Assembly (NCBI RefSeq): GCF_017355915.2
Contig: NZ_JAFEUV020000003.1
Coordinates: 1-64,000, forward strand
Length of the DNA: 64,000 nucleotides
Source: Telluribacter roseus
Lineage (GTDB): Bacteria; Bacteroidota; Bacteroidia; Cytophagales; Spirosomataceae
Direction: 5' to 3'
Position numbers and translations under genes: made by a program
Shown: positions 1 through 6,572 of the stretch, one piece after another
Numbering within the stretch: position 1 is the stretch's first letter
Layout of the letters: the number at the start of each line of letters is the position of its first letter
The notes under the pieces: model-generated
What the model was told of the DNA's origin: nothing
Databases searched by the model: none
Seen by the model: only the letters and a program-made list of their open reading frames with translations

Positions 1-90
1 TCACCTCTTCCCATCCCGAACAGAGAAGTTAAGCCCCGCACCGCCGATGATACTGGGTCTTCGCCCGGTAAAGTAGGTAGCCGCCACACC
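1..90 (+). rRNA. rrf: 5S ribosomal RNA, 3' part
   Basis: The first 90 bases match the 3' three quarters of a bacterial 5S rRNA. The conserved segment CCCGAACAGAGAAGTTAAGC is followed by the loop E/helix IV region and the closing strand GCCGCCACACC. The 5' part lies before the window. The exact 3' end is uncertain by a few bases. It is probably the last gene of an rRNA operon entering from the left, because a strong hairpin follows at once. Confidence 0.93.
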
Positions 91-103
91 CTATCAAGCT
101 ACA

Positions 104-134
104 AGGAGCCGCAGCACACGCTGCGGCTCCTTTG
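104..134 (+). terminator. Terminator after 5S rRNA
   Basis: An 11-bp perfect stem (AGGAGCCGCAG with CTGCGGCTCCT) around a 6-base loop lies just after the 5S rRNA and is followed by a short T-rich stretch. It most likely ends the rRNA transcript. Confidence 0.75.
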
Positions 135-252
135 CTGTTTATATATACCTACAACCATTACACTTCGTCAACGATAACAAGAGCTCCGCCGATAGGTGGA
201 GTACTTTACTATATCACAAAGAGTACACATTTCTTCTTGACCTGCTAAGCAA

Positions 253-288
253 GAGCGGTACGGCAACTGCCGTACTGCTCATTTTTTA
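253..288 (+). terminator. Second hairpin terminator before ssb
   Basis: A 12-bp stem with one G-T pair (253-264 with 269-280, loop AACT) is followed by ATTTTTT on the plus strand. The T-run direction fits a backup terminator for the rRNA operon, protecting the convergent ssb gene. Its T-run on the minus strand is poor. Confidence 0.65.
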
Positions 289-306
289 TGAGAAGCTATA
301 CTAGTG

Positions 307-633
307 TTAGGCTCTCATTCTGCTTACTTCCTCAACCTTACTGGCTACAATTTCTATCACCTTTACTGTCTGATCTTCTTTGTTCTGATACTGGCGGTAG
401 TTCAGGCGACCTTCTACGGCTATTAGTTTACCTTTGGCCAGTAGTTGTTCACACGACTGTGCCAGCTTACCCCAGGCGACGATCGTGTGCCAGGAGGTAT
501 TCGTAACTTCTTCCTTATGCCGGTTCAGGTAGGTTTCGCTGGTAGCCAGGCTAAAAGTAGCCAGCTTGCCTCCTTCGAATTCTTTTACGGTAATCTCTCT
601 TCCTACGTTACCGATCAATTTCACTGCGTTCAT
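307..633 (-). CDS. ssb: Single-stranded DNA-binding protein, short form
   Basis: This 108-residue protein is an almost bare OB fold. It begins MNAVKLIGNVGREITVKEF and contains the typical WHTIVAWGKLA and KGKLIAVEGRLNYRQYQ strands that bind single-stranded DNA in replication, repair and recombination. The flexible linker and acidic C-terminal tip (DDDLPF type) that recruit partner proteins in standard SSBs are absent: it ends EVSRMRA. It stands alone between the rRNA terminators and a divergent Zn-ribbon gene. Short SSBs often occur next to a full-length paralogue elsewhere in the genome, so this may be the accessory copy. The assignment itself is secure. Confidence 0.93.
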   Translation of the reverse strand: MNAVKLIGNVGREITVKEFEGGKLATFSLATSETYLNRHKEEVTNTSWHTIVAWGKLAQSCEQLLAKGKLIAVEGRLNYRQYQNKEDQTVKVIEIVASKVEEVSRMRA

Positions 634-831
634 AGTACCTATTGTTTTAGTGTTTTTAAATAATCATTAGTCGTTCAGGCTGTTGCAAACCCGCAGTACA
701 AAGGTGGCTGATCGGACGAAATGGATTCGGTTAGTAAGTGTTTATAGTCGTATAAAAATGCTTGTAGTCGTTTGCAAATGGGTATTATTTTTTGTATCTT
801 GTAGAGAGACAAGAGAATAGAAACTATATAA

Positions 832-1188
832 ATGAAATACTGCTTAGAATGTGAAACACCTATTGCGGGAAGGGCAGATAAGAAATTTTGCTCGGATATG
901 TGCCGCAACAGCTACAACAACAGGCTCAACTCCGACTCGTATAATGTGGTGCGGAACATCAATAACCAGCTACGCCGCAACCGGAGGATACTGGAAGAAA
1001 TCTGTCAGGATGACAAGGCTAAGACAACCAAAAGTAATCTAATCACCAGAGGGTTTGACTTTAGCTTTATTACCAGCCTTCGCACTACTCAAAAGGGCAA
1101 CATCTATCACTTCGTGTACGACTATGGGTATCTCGAGCTAGAGAATGATATTTACCTGATTGTAAAGGATAGCCGTAGTGAAAAGTAA
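832..1188 (+). CDS. Zn-ribbon hypothetical protein
   Basis: The protein has 118 residues. Residues 4-28 hold a zinc-ribbon knuckle, CLEC followed by CSDMC, of the type seen in short Bacteroidota proteins that resemble DUF2116-like ribbons. A basic helix (NNQLRRNRRILEEI) follows, then a beta-rich C-terminal half without recognised motifs. It is divergent from ssb and its ATG start follows an AT-rich leader. The island protein at 23854-24240 has the same N-terminal plan (CKIC then CSNAC). A nucleic-acid-binding role is plausible but is inferred only from the ribbon and the basic helix. Confidence 0.8.
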   Translation: MKYCLECETPIAGRADKKFCSDMCRNSYNNRLNSDSYNVVRNINNQLRRNRRILEEICQDDKAKTTKSNLITRGFDFSFITSLRTTQKGNIYHFVYDYGYLELENDIYLIVKDSRSEK

Positions 1189-1236
1189 TAAGTAGCCGTG
1201 TTTGGCGGCAGCTTGTTGTCCTTTCAGAATAGAGGG

Positions 1237-2169
1237 TTAGTTCAAAGCCTTGAACTCCTCCCATAGAGCCATATCCGGATCAGGGCTAGTCCGCAGATGT
1301 TGCACCCTTATTTTTGGATCTTTGATCCAGCGGTACATCCATGAAAACCCCTCCTTTCCGGTATAGTAGCTGGTAGATTTGTAGACAGGATCTTCCATAG
1401 CCTTATCCAGGCTTACAAATTCATAGCCTTCACGCTTAAGTACATCAACCAGTTGTTCGAAGTAATCTGCAGCTAACGGGTTGCCGTGGCAGAGGAATAT
1501 CTGGCTGATATTTCTGCCATGGATTTGTTGCGACAGTTTCTCGAAGTATCTGAATGACTCTACCGTAAACTGGAGGTACGCGTTAGCTACAGCTTTGGCT
1601 TTTTCGGCGTTCCCCTCCTTCTGTGCCTTCACGTAAAGCGCATTATACATATAGTCGGTACTCTCTACGGTGAAGGGGGCCGCAATATACCCTTTTTGTT
1701 CAAGGTAATCCTGTATCTGTTTGTGCTGAATGCTGTCGGCACCGAGCCCGTTGTAGGGAAATCGGAAGTACTTTATAGCCTTGCTTTCATTGAGCTGCTT
1801 TATCAGGAATTCGTTGGTTATAATCTCTTCCTTAAATACTTCAGAGGGAGTAGTAACGTAGTTGGGATGACTGTACGTATGGTTGCCAACTGTTACGTAA
1901 GGATTGTCGATCCACTGCTTCATGATGCGTAGCCTTTTATCAACTTCATTGTTCATAAAGCTCCCCTGCCCGCACAGGAAGGCGGCTACGGGTACCTTGG
2001 TAGCGGTTATCCTGGAGAGTAACCGGCCATTGGTCTGCTCGCACTGCTCGCTGGTATAATGCGCAGGCATGGTCAGGAAAGGGTTGTCGTCCATGGTGAT
2101 AGCCACGTATTTTTTCTGAGCCAGGGCCGGAACTGCTAGTAAGAGAATCAGTAGGAGACGGAGTAGCAT
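1237..2169 (-). CDS. Secreted polysaccharide deacetylase family protein
   Basis: The protein has 310 residues with an N-terminal signal peptide (MLLRLLLILLLAVPALAQ). It follows the NodB-like carbohydrate esterase 4 fold. Motif 1 is AITMDD near residue 25, a metal-binding pair is seen in GNHTYSHPNY near residue 97, motif 3 is FRFPYNG near residue 135, and a late FLCHGNPLA supplies the C-terminal histidine. Family members remove N-acetyl groups from chitin, peptidoglycan or exopolysaccharide using a divalent metal. The substrate cannot be read from the sequence. The gene is divergent from the two-component system and appears to be a single transcription unit. Confidence 0.88.
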   Translation of the reverse strand: MLLRLLLILLLAVPALAQKKYVAITMDDNPFLTMPAHYTSEQCEQTNGRLLSRITATKVPVAAFLCGQGSFMNNEVDKRLRIMKQWIDNPYVTVGNHTYSHPNYVTTPSEVFKEEIITNEFLIKQLNESKAIKYFRFPYNGLGADSIQHKQIQDYLEQKGYIAAPFTVESTDYMYNALYVKAQKEGNAEKAKAVANAYLQFTVESFRYFEKLSQQIHGRNISQIFLCHGNPLAADYFEQLVDVLKREGYEFVSLDKAMEDPVYKSTSYYTGKEGFSWMYRWIKDPKIRVQHLRTSPDPDMALWEEFKALN

Positions 2170-2297
2170 AAGAAAGAAGTAGGTTTAGGGGTTATGGATC
2201 AGCTTTGTATGGGGTATTCCTGCCTTATTTTGTTTTTGTAAAGTAGTCGTATCCTGTTTGTTTTGCAGATAAGGGTACGGAGAGTAGAGCCTTATCC

Positions 2298-2327
2298 TTG
2301 TGGGGGTAAAGGAAAAATGTAATTTTG
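2298..2327 (+). promoter_or_regulatory. Promoter of the two-component operon (TTG / TAATTTTG)
   Basis: The -7 element TAATTTTG at 2320-2327 matches the Bacteroidota consensus TAnnTTTG. A TTG at 2298-2300 sits 19 bases upstream in the -33 position. Initiation would fall near 2334, about 30 bases before the ATG at 2364. An in-frame TTG codon at 2325 lies inside the -7 box, so it cannot be the start codon. Confidence 0.6.
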
Positions 2328-2363
2328 ACAAATAGACCGGCTTTACCAATACTTTTCATACAA

Positions 2364-3107
2364 ATGCAGGATAGCAAGTACAACGATTTTACGCTGGGAA
2401 GCAAAAAGAAGAAAATCTTGCTCATAGAAGATGACGCGCACGTATGTTCGTTTGTCAACAAAGGATTGAGTGAGGAAGGCTACGAGGTAAGTATAGCGAT
2501 GGATGGAAACGTAGGGCTGCAGATGGCGCTGTCGCTCAGCTATGACCTGATCATTCTGGATATTATGCTGCCATCGATAAGTGGTATAGATGTATGCAAG
2601 CACATTCGCGAAAACGACGGGCAGATACCTATATTACTACTTTCGGCATTGGGAAGTACCGAGAACGTCGTGATGGGACTGGACATAGGTGCCGATGACT
2701 ACCTTACCAAGCCGTTTAAATTTATTGAGCTGGTGGCCAGGGTCAAAGCGCTGCTAAGACGCAAGGAAAATAAAAAGACCGAGGAGGCCAATGGGCACGA
2801 TACTATGCACTTTGCGGATCTGGAGCTTAATAACTATACCAAAGAAGTCAGACGAAACAACCACGAAATATCACTGACTTCAACTGAGTACCGCCTCCTG
2901 CTGATGTTTATGAGTAATCCCCGGCGGGTACTGTCGCGGGTGGAGATACTGGAAGAAGTATGGGGTGTTAATTTTGATATGGGTACTAATGTAGTAGACG
3001 TATATGTCAACTACCTCCGGAAGAAACTGGAAAAGGCAGGCGAGCCAAGACTTATACATACCGTAATCGGGATGGGCTATGTGATGAAGGAAAGCCACGA
3101 AAACTGA
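2364..3107 (+). CDS. OmpR/PhoB-family response regulator
   Basis: This protein of 247 residues is a classical winged-helix response regulator. The receiver domain (about 17-130) has the acidic pair E22-D23-D24, phospho-acceptor D66 (ILDIMLP), S94 and K116 (LTKPF). The DNA-binding domain (about 150-245) carries the recognition-helix region and the RKKLEKAG...HTVIGMGYVM wing. The ATG at 2364 is preferred to an in-frame TTG at 2325 because the latter lies inside the promoter. The gene ends 11 bases before the kinase gene, so the two form an operon. Members of this family bind 7-bp direct repeats at 11-bp periodicity, and exactly such an array lies downstream at 4532-4637. Confidence 0.95.
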   Translation: MQDSKYNDFTLGSKKKKILLIEDDAHVCSFVNKGLSEEGYEVSIAMDGNVGLQMALSLSYDLIILDIMLPSISGIDVCKHIRENDGQIPILLLSALGSTENVVMGLDIGADDYLTKPFKFIELVARVKALLRRKENKKTEEANGHDTMHFADLELNNYTKEVRRNNHEISLTSTEYRLLLMFMSNPRRVLSRVEILEEVWGVNFDMGTNVVDVYVNYLRKKLEKAGEPRLIHTVIGMGYVMKESHEN

Positions 3108-3118
3108 GAGGATGACTT

Positions 3119-4498
3119 ATGAAAATCACGACCAGAATCTTACTGTTACTTACCGGAGTTTTCTTATCCCTGATTTTACTCCTGAGTGGTTTTATCTACT
3201 ACGCCTCAGCCAACTACTCCTTTGAGGATTTCTACAAGCGACTGGAGATCAGAGCGGCTACTACTGCCAAGATCTACCTAGAAGACAATCAGGATATCAA
3301 TGCGATCAAGGAGGTCAGGCAAAGCTATCTGGAACAACTCCCTAAAGAGGAGATTCAGATCATGTCTACTCCATCGGGTGACTCAGTGCGTATCAAGGCA
3401 AGTACCTTAAATGTACCGGTCTACTTTCTGGAAGAGATCAAGAAGGAAGGGAGTGCCAACTACCGGAAGCAAAACCTGTTCTATACCGGCATTCGGTACC
3501 GGTCCTCGGATGCCGATAAGGATTACCTGGTCATTGTTTCGGCCGAAAACTACTACTATACCCACCATATCAGGTATCTGCGCAATCTGCTGGTATCGAC
3601 GCTGGTCATATCACTGGTACTGGTACTGCTGATTTCATTCTGGATTTCCCGGAAGATCGTCCAGCCCCTGCAGGATATTACTACCCGCGTTAAGGATATA
3701 AGCTCCGAAAACCTGAACCTACGACTCAAATCTTCTGATCATAACGATGAGCTAAGTACCCTAGCCAAGACCTTCAATGACATGCTCGACCGTCTGGAAG
3801 CAGCTTTCGAAACGCAGAAGAACTTTGTAAGTAACGCTTCCCACGAGCTGAATACTCCCCTGACCTCCATTATCGGTGAAGCAGACGTGATCCTTTCAAA
3901 GCCCAGGCAGCCCCATGAGTACCAGGAGGCCATCGCGGCTATACTGGAAGAGGCCGAAAAGCTGAATAAGAAAACCCAGGCGCTCTTGTTCCTGGCTCAG
4001 ACAGGGTACAATGGAAAAGTGCTGAAGTTTGACAAGGTGCGTATTGATCAGCTCATACTGGATGTAAAAGAAACCGTTGATAAGATTTACCCTGCCAATA
4101 AAGTACTTATTGACTTCAGCTTCCTGCCCGAGAGTCCCGAAAAGCTCAAAGTAAAAGGTAACGAACAGTTGCTGCACCTGGCCCTTTCGAATGTAATCAT
4201 GAATGCCTGTAAGTACTCCAACAACGACATAGTACGGGTGTCGCTGGGGGCATCGTCGCAGCAAATCATCATAGTAGTAAAGGATCAGGGAATAGGCATT
4301 CCCGAAGATGAGATCAAGTACATATATGATCCTTTTTTCAGGGCCAGCAACACCAAGCGGTTTGAGGGGTACGGCATTGGTCTGCCCATTACCCGTAATG
4401 TAGTGAAGATGCACGAAGGGGAGATACTGGTTAGCTCAGTTATTAATGAGGGAGTCACGGTGGAGATCAGAATACCCATCGGTGGCTACAAATTATAA
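3119..4498 (+). CDS. Sensor histidine kinase, HAMP type
   Basis: The protein has 459 residues. A first membrane helix (about 5-29) and a second (about 155-178) flank a periplasmic sensor domain with no known ligand motif. HAMP follows (about 180-232), then the HisKA dimerisation helix with H242 in SHELNTPL. An asparagine replaces the usual Arg/Lys after HEL. The ATPase domain has the N box (SNVIMNACKYS), G1 (DQGIGIP), F box (YDPFFRASN) and G2 (GYGIGLPI). It should phosphorylate the regulator encoded 11 bases upstream. The start ATG is preceded by a modest GAGAGG. The signal sensed is unknown. Confidence 0.94.
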   Translation: MKITTRILLLLTGVFLSLILLLSGFIYYASANYSFEDFYKRLEIRAATTAKIYLEDNQDINAIKEVRQSYLEQLPKEEIQIMSTPSGDSVRIKASTLNVPVYFLEEIKKEGSANYRKQNLFYTGIRYRSSDADKDYLVIVSAENYYYTHHIRYLRNLLVSTLVISLVLVLLISFWISRKIVQPLQDITTRVKDISSENLNLRLKSSDHNDELSTLAKTFNDMLDRLEAAFETQKNFVSNASHELNTPLTSIIGEADVILSKPRQPHEYQEAIAAILEEAEKLNKKTQALLFLAQTGYNGKVLKFDKVRIDQLILDVKETVDKIYPANKVLIDFSFLPESPEKLKVKGNEQLLHLALSNVIMNACKYSNNDIVRVSLGASSQQIIIVVKDQGIGIPEDEIKYIYDPFFRASNTKRFEGYGIGLPITRNVVKMHEGEILVSSVINEGVTVEIRIPIGGYKL

Positions 4499-4531
4499 CT
4501 TAACAAAGATATTTTTTAAACGTATAGCGGT

Positions 4532-4637
4532 TTCTAATCCGGCTTTAATCCTGCTCTTAATTCGCTCTAATTTTGTTCTTACAACATTCTAATTTTGCTC
4601 TTACTGCATTCTAATTCCGCTCTTAAGCCCCTCTAAT
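4532..4637 (+). promoter_or_regulatory. Ten-unit 11-bp operator array (PhoB-box-like)
   Basis: Ten heptamers of consensus YTYTWAY (TTCTAAT, CTCTTAA, CTCTAAT, TTCTTAC and close variants) start at 4532, 4543, 4554, 4565, 4576, 4587, 4598, 4609, 4620 and 4631. Each is separated by exactly 4 bases, so the period is exactly 11 bp. From the third unit on, units alternate between TCTTA- and TCTAAT-type cores, suggesting five head-to-tail dimer sites. The spacing equals that of Pho boxes, which are bound by tandem OmpR/PhoB-type regulators. The last unit ends 10 bases before the -7 box at 4648, covering the -33 region. Binding by the adjacent regulator is inferred. Confidence 0.85.
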
Positions 4638-4647
4638 ACCCCCCGCG

Positions 4648-4655
4648 TAACTTTG
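4648..4655 (+). promoter_or_regulatory. Promoter -7 element of the Usp operon (TAACTTTG)
   Basis: TAACTTTG fits TAnnTTTG. The start site would be near 4662, about 20 bases before the ATG at 4682. No TTG occurs in the -33 position, where the heptamer array lies instead. This is the usual design of an activator-dependent promoter. Confidence 0.7.
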
Positions 4656-4681
4656 TAAGTATAAAATCAACTTATGAAGCT

Positions 4682-5176
4682 ATGGCGAAGACTATTCTTA
4701 TTCCTACCGATTTTACAATTGAATCACTGAATGTCGTGAAGGGGGCTCTCAGACAGTTGGAGGAGGAAGAGGTTAATCTCATTCTTGTATATTCTGCTCA
4801 CCTCTCGGACTGTATCACCGATCTACTTTTTTTCTCTAAAAAGAAGTATCTGGATGACCTGCAGAACGCTAAGTTCAAAGAAGCCTGCGAGATACTGCAG
4901 AACAAGTACGCTTCTCAAATCAATGCTTTCAACTTTGATTTGTTTACAGGAGGTACTCAAGGTACCTTCCAGAACTTCCTGCTGGGCAATAAGATCGATA
5001 CCATTTTTATTCCTAAGACGTACCGGTTAAAGAGCAGCGATAAGTGGGGCTTTGATCTGCTGCCTTATTGTAAAAAGAGTGGTCGGCAGTGTGTGGAGAT
5101 CTCCTGGAAGGAAACGCGCAATGTGCCTGAGAAAGATAAAGTAGCAGAATTATTCATGATGTCTGATCCTATATAA
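4682..5176 (+). CDS. UspA-like universal stress protein
   Basis: The protein has 164 residues and a single domain. It begins AKTILIPTDFT, the usual beta-1/Asp start of the universal stress protein fold, and continues with LILVYSAH. The C-terminal ATP-loop motif GxxGxxxxx(S/T) is not evident, so it may not bind ATP. An elongated helix rich in lysine sits in the middle (FFSKKKYLDDLQNAKFKEACEIL). It is the first gene behind the 11-bp operator array and is followed after 34 bases by a lipocalin-like gene and then a DUF1275 gene, probably one operon. Its stress role is inferred from the family and context. Confidence 0.75.
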   Translation: MAKTILIPTDFTIESLNVVKGALRQLEEEEVNLILVYSAHLSDCITDLLFFSKKKYLDDLQNAKFKEACEILQNKYASQINAFNFDLFTGGTQGTFQNFLLGNKIDTIFIPKTYRLKSSDKWGFDLLPYCKKSGRQCVEISWKETRNVPEKDKVAELFMMSDPI

Positions 5177-5210
5177 ATGGCGGATCGGGGTATAAAATAA
5201 AGAACAAGAT

Positions 5211-5687
5211 ATGAGAGGTAGAATTGGCACATACTACGCAGGCTTCTTCTTGACAGCAGGTTTGATCTTTCTGCTTCTCGTTACCAGTGCGTCCAGTCCG
5301 AATCAAATGCTGGCTGGTACGTGGGAAGAAGTGGCCTGGGAGTACGAAAAAGTAGACAGATCCCGGGACGGAGATTCGCTTTCAAGCAAAGTGATTTCAG
5401 AAGATGTAAAACACTTGATAGCTCAGGATCTGATTGTTCACAGGGCCGAGAAGTGGCAGTTCTGGCCCGACGGTACTCTAAGTCTCATGGCGGAGGGTAA
5501 TAAACCTATAAAGCGGCTAAACTGGCGGCTCAAAGGTCGGGGACATATACTCTTACTGCATTATAACAATGAGATAGAAGAGAGCTATAATATAGTAAAA
5601 TTAACTCAGGACGAACTGACGCTGCACTTCTATACCGAAATGCAGGCCCGCGGAATAGCAAAAATTACCTTTAAAAAAGTTCGTTAA
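5211..5687 (+). CDS. Membrane-anchored lipocalin-like hypothetical protein
   Basis: The protein has 158 residues. One N-terminal hydrophobic segment (about 9-28, YYAGFFLTAGLIFLLLVTS) can be a membrane anchor or uncleaved signal. The rest is a small beta-rich domain that starts MLAGTWEEVAWEYEKVD and contains KWQFWPDGTLSL, resembling Bacteroidota lipocalin-like domains (GxW near the first strand). No catalytic residues are apparent. It lies between the Usp gene and the DUF1275 gene, with only 3 bases to the next start. The fold is a guess from the pattern. Confidence 0.7.
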   Translation: MRGRIGTYYAGFFLTAGLIFLLLVTSASSPNQMLAGTWEEVAWEYEKVDRSRDGDSLSSKVISEDVKHLIAQDLIVHRAEKWQFWPDGTLSLMAEGNKPIKRLNWRLKGRGHILLLHYNNEIEESYNIVKLTQDELTLHFYTEMQARGIAKITFKKVR

Positions 5688-5690
5688 GCC

Positions 5691-6473
5691 ATGCTTAGAA
5701 AATACAGTAATAGCAGAAGCCTGAGAGATAACATACAGTTAGGGATACTGACGGCATTTTCGGCAGGTATGGTAAACGTAGCATCGCTTATCATATTTTT
5801 TGCTTTTTCATCAAACGTAACCGGACACTATGCCATTCTTGCGGAAGAAATCGCCAAGGGGCACTGGTACCAGGTAGCGGTGGTATTTGCCTGGATATTG
5901 CTCTTCTTTACGGGGAGCTTTACCGCTAACTTTATCATTATCAACCTCAATAAGAAAAATGCCTACGTAGCTCATGCACTTCCGCTGCTGCTGGAAATGG
6001 TGTGTCTGATAACGGTAGGTATATATGGGCAGTACTACTACCGCGAGACGCTCACCGAGACCGAAACCCTGGTTGCCTTTCTGCTGTTTGCGATGGGATT
6101 GCAGAATGGCCTTACGGCCAGTATATCCAACTTCGTAGTAAAGACCACCCACCTCACCGGCCTTACTACTGACCTGGGTATCCTGTTCTCTATGTTTACC
6201 CAAAAGGAGTTCAGGGATAACCCGACGCTGGTAGGGCGGGCCAAGCTGCTGGTGTCCATTGCTGTTTCGTACGTGGGGGCAGGAGTACTGTCGGCCTTGA
6301 TCTACCACCGGCTTCAGTTCAGGGTATTCTTTGTCGTAGCCTTTGTGATTGTGATCATTATCTGCTACGACTACTCAAGATTACGATTCCTGCAGCTGAT
6401 CAAGAGAAGGAACGTTGGCAAGGAGCTCGAAAACAAGATGGAGGCCATACATGAGGATCATGAAACCGTCTAG
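5691..6473 (+). CDS. YoaK/DUF1275 family membrane protein
   Basis: The protein has 260 residues with about six membrane helices. The family's features are present: an N-terminal GILTAFSAGMVNVASLIIFFAFSSNVTGH segment (residues about 18-46), a central MGLQNGLTASISNFVVKTTHLTG and a charged C-terminal tail. YoaK proteins (DUF1275) are broadly distributed membrane proteins without an established substrate. The start is 3 bases after the previous stop, so it is translationally linked to the lipocalin-like gene. A strong terminator follows. Its placement behind the operator array suggests that envelope stress controls it, which is an inference. Confidence 0.88.
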   Translation: MLRKYSNSRSLRDNIQLGILTAFSAGMVNVASLIIFFAFSSNVTGHYAILAEEIAKGHWYQVAVVFAWILLFFTGSFTANFIIINLNKKNAYVAHALPLLLEMVCLITVGIYGQYYYRETLTETETLVAFLLFAMGLQNGLTASISNFVVKTTHLTGLTTDLGILFSMFTQKEFRDNPTLVGRAKLLVSIAVSYVGAGVLSALIYHRLQFRVFFVVAFVIVIIICYDYSRLRFLQLIKRRNVGKELENKMEAIHEDHETV

Positions 6474-6506
6474 TGGAACTTACATGAGAAGGATAAGAGT
6501 CCTTAA

Positions 6507-6552
6507 ATCAGAAGAGCCTATCTCCGCTAAGTCGGGGATAGGCTCTTCTGAT
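6507..6552. terminator. Bidirectional terminator
   Basis: A long hairpin (about 16 bp, ATCAGAAGAGCCTATC with its complement) sits between the convergent DUF1275 gene and the PHP-type hydrolase gene. It can serve both strands. Confidence 0.8.
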
Positions 6553-6572
6553 TTACTGGTAGTTGGCTTTTG

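Noticed and set aside
4532-4637. Possible CRISPR or tandem-repeat array
   Set aside because: Units of 7 bp with 4-bp spacers are far too short for CRISPR. The variation between units and the promoter position fit an operator array.
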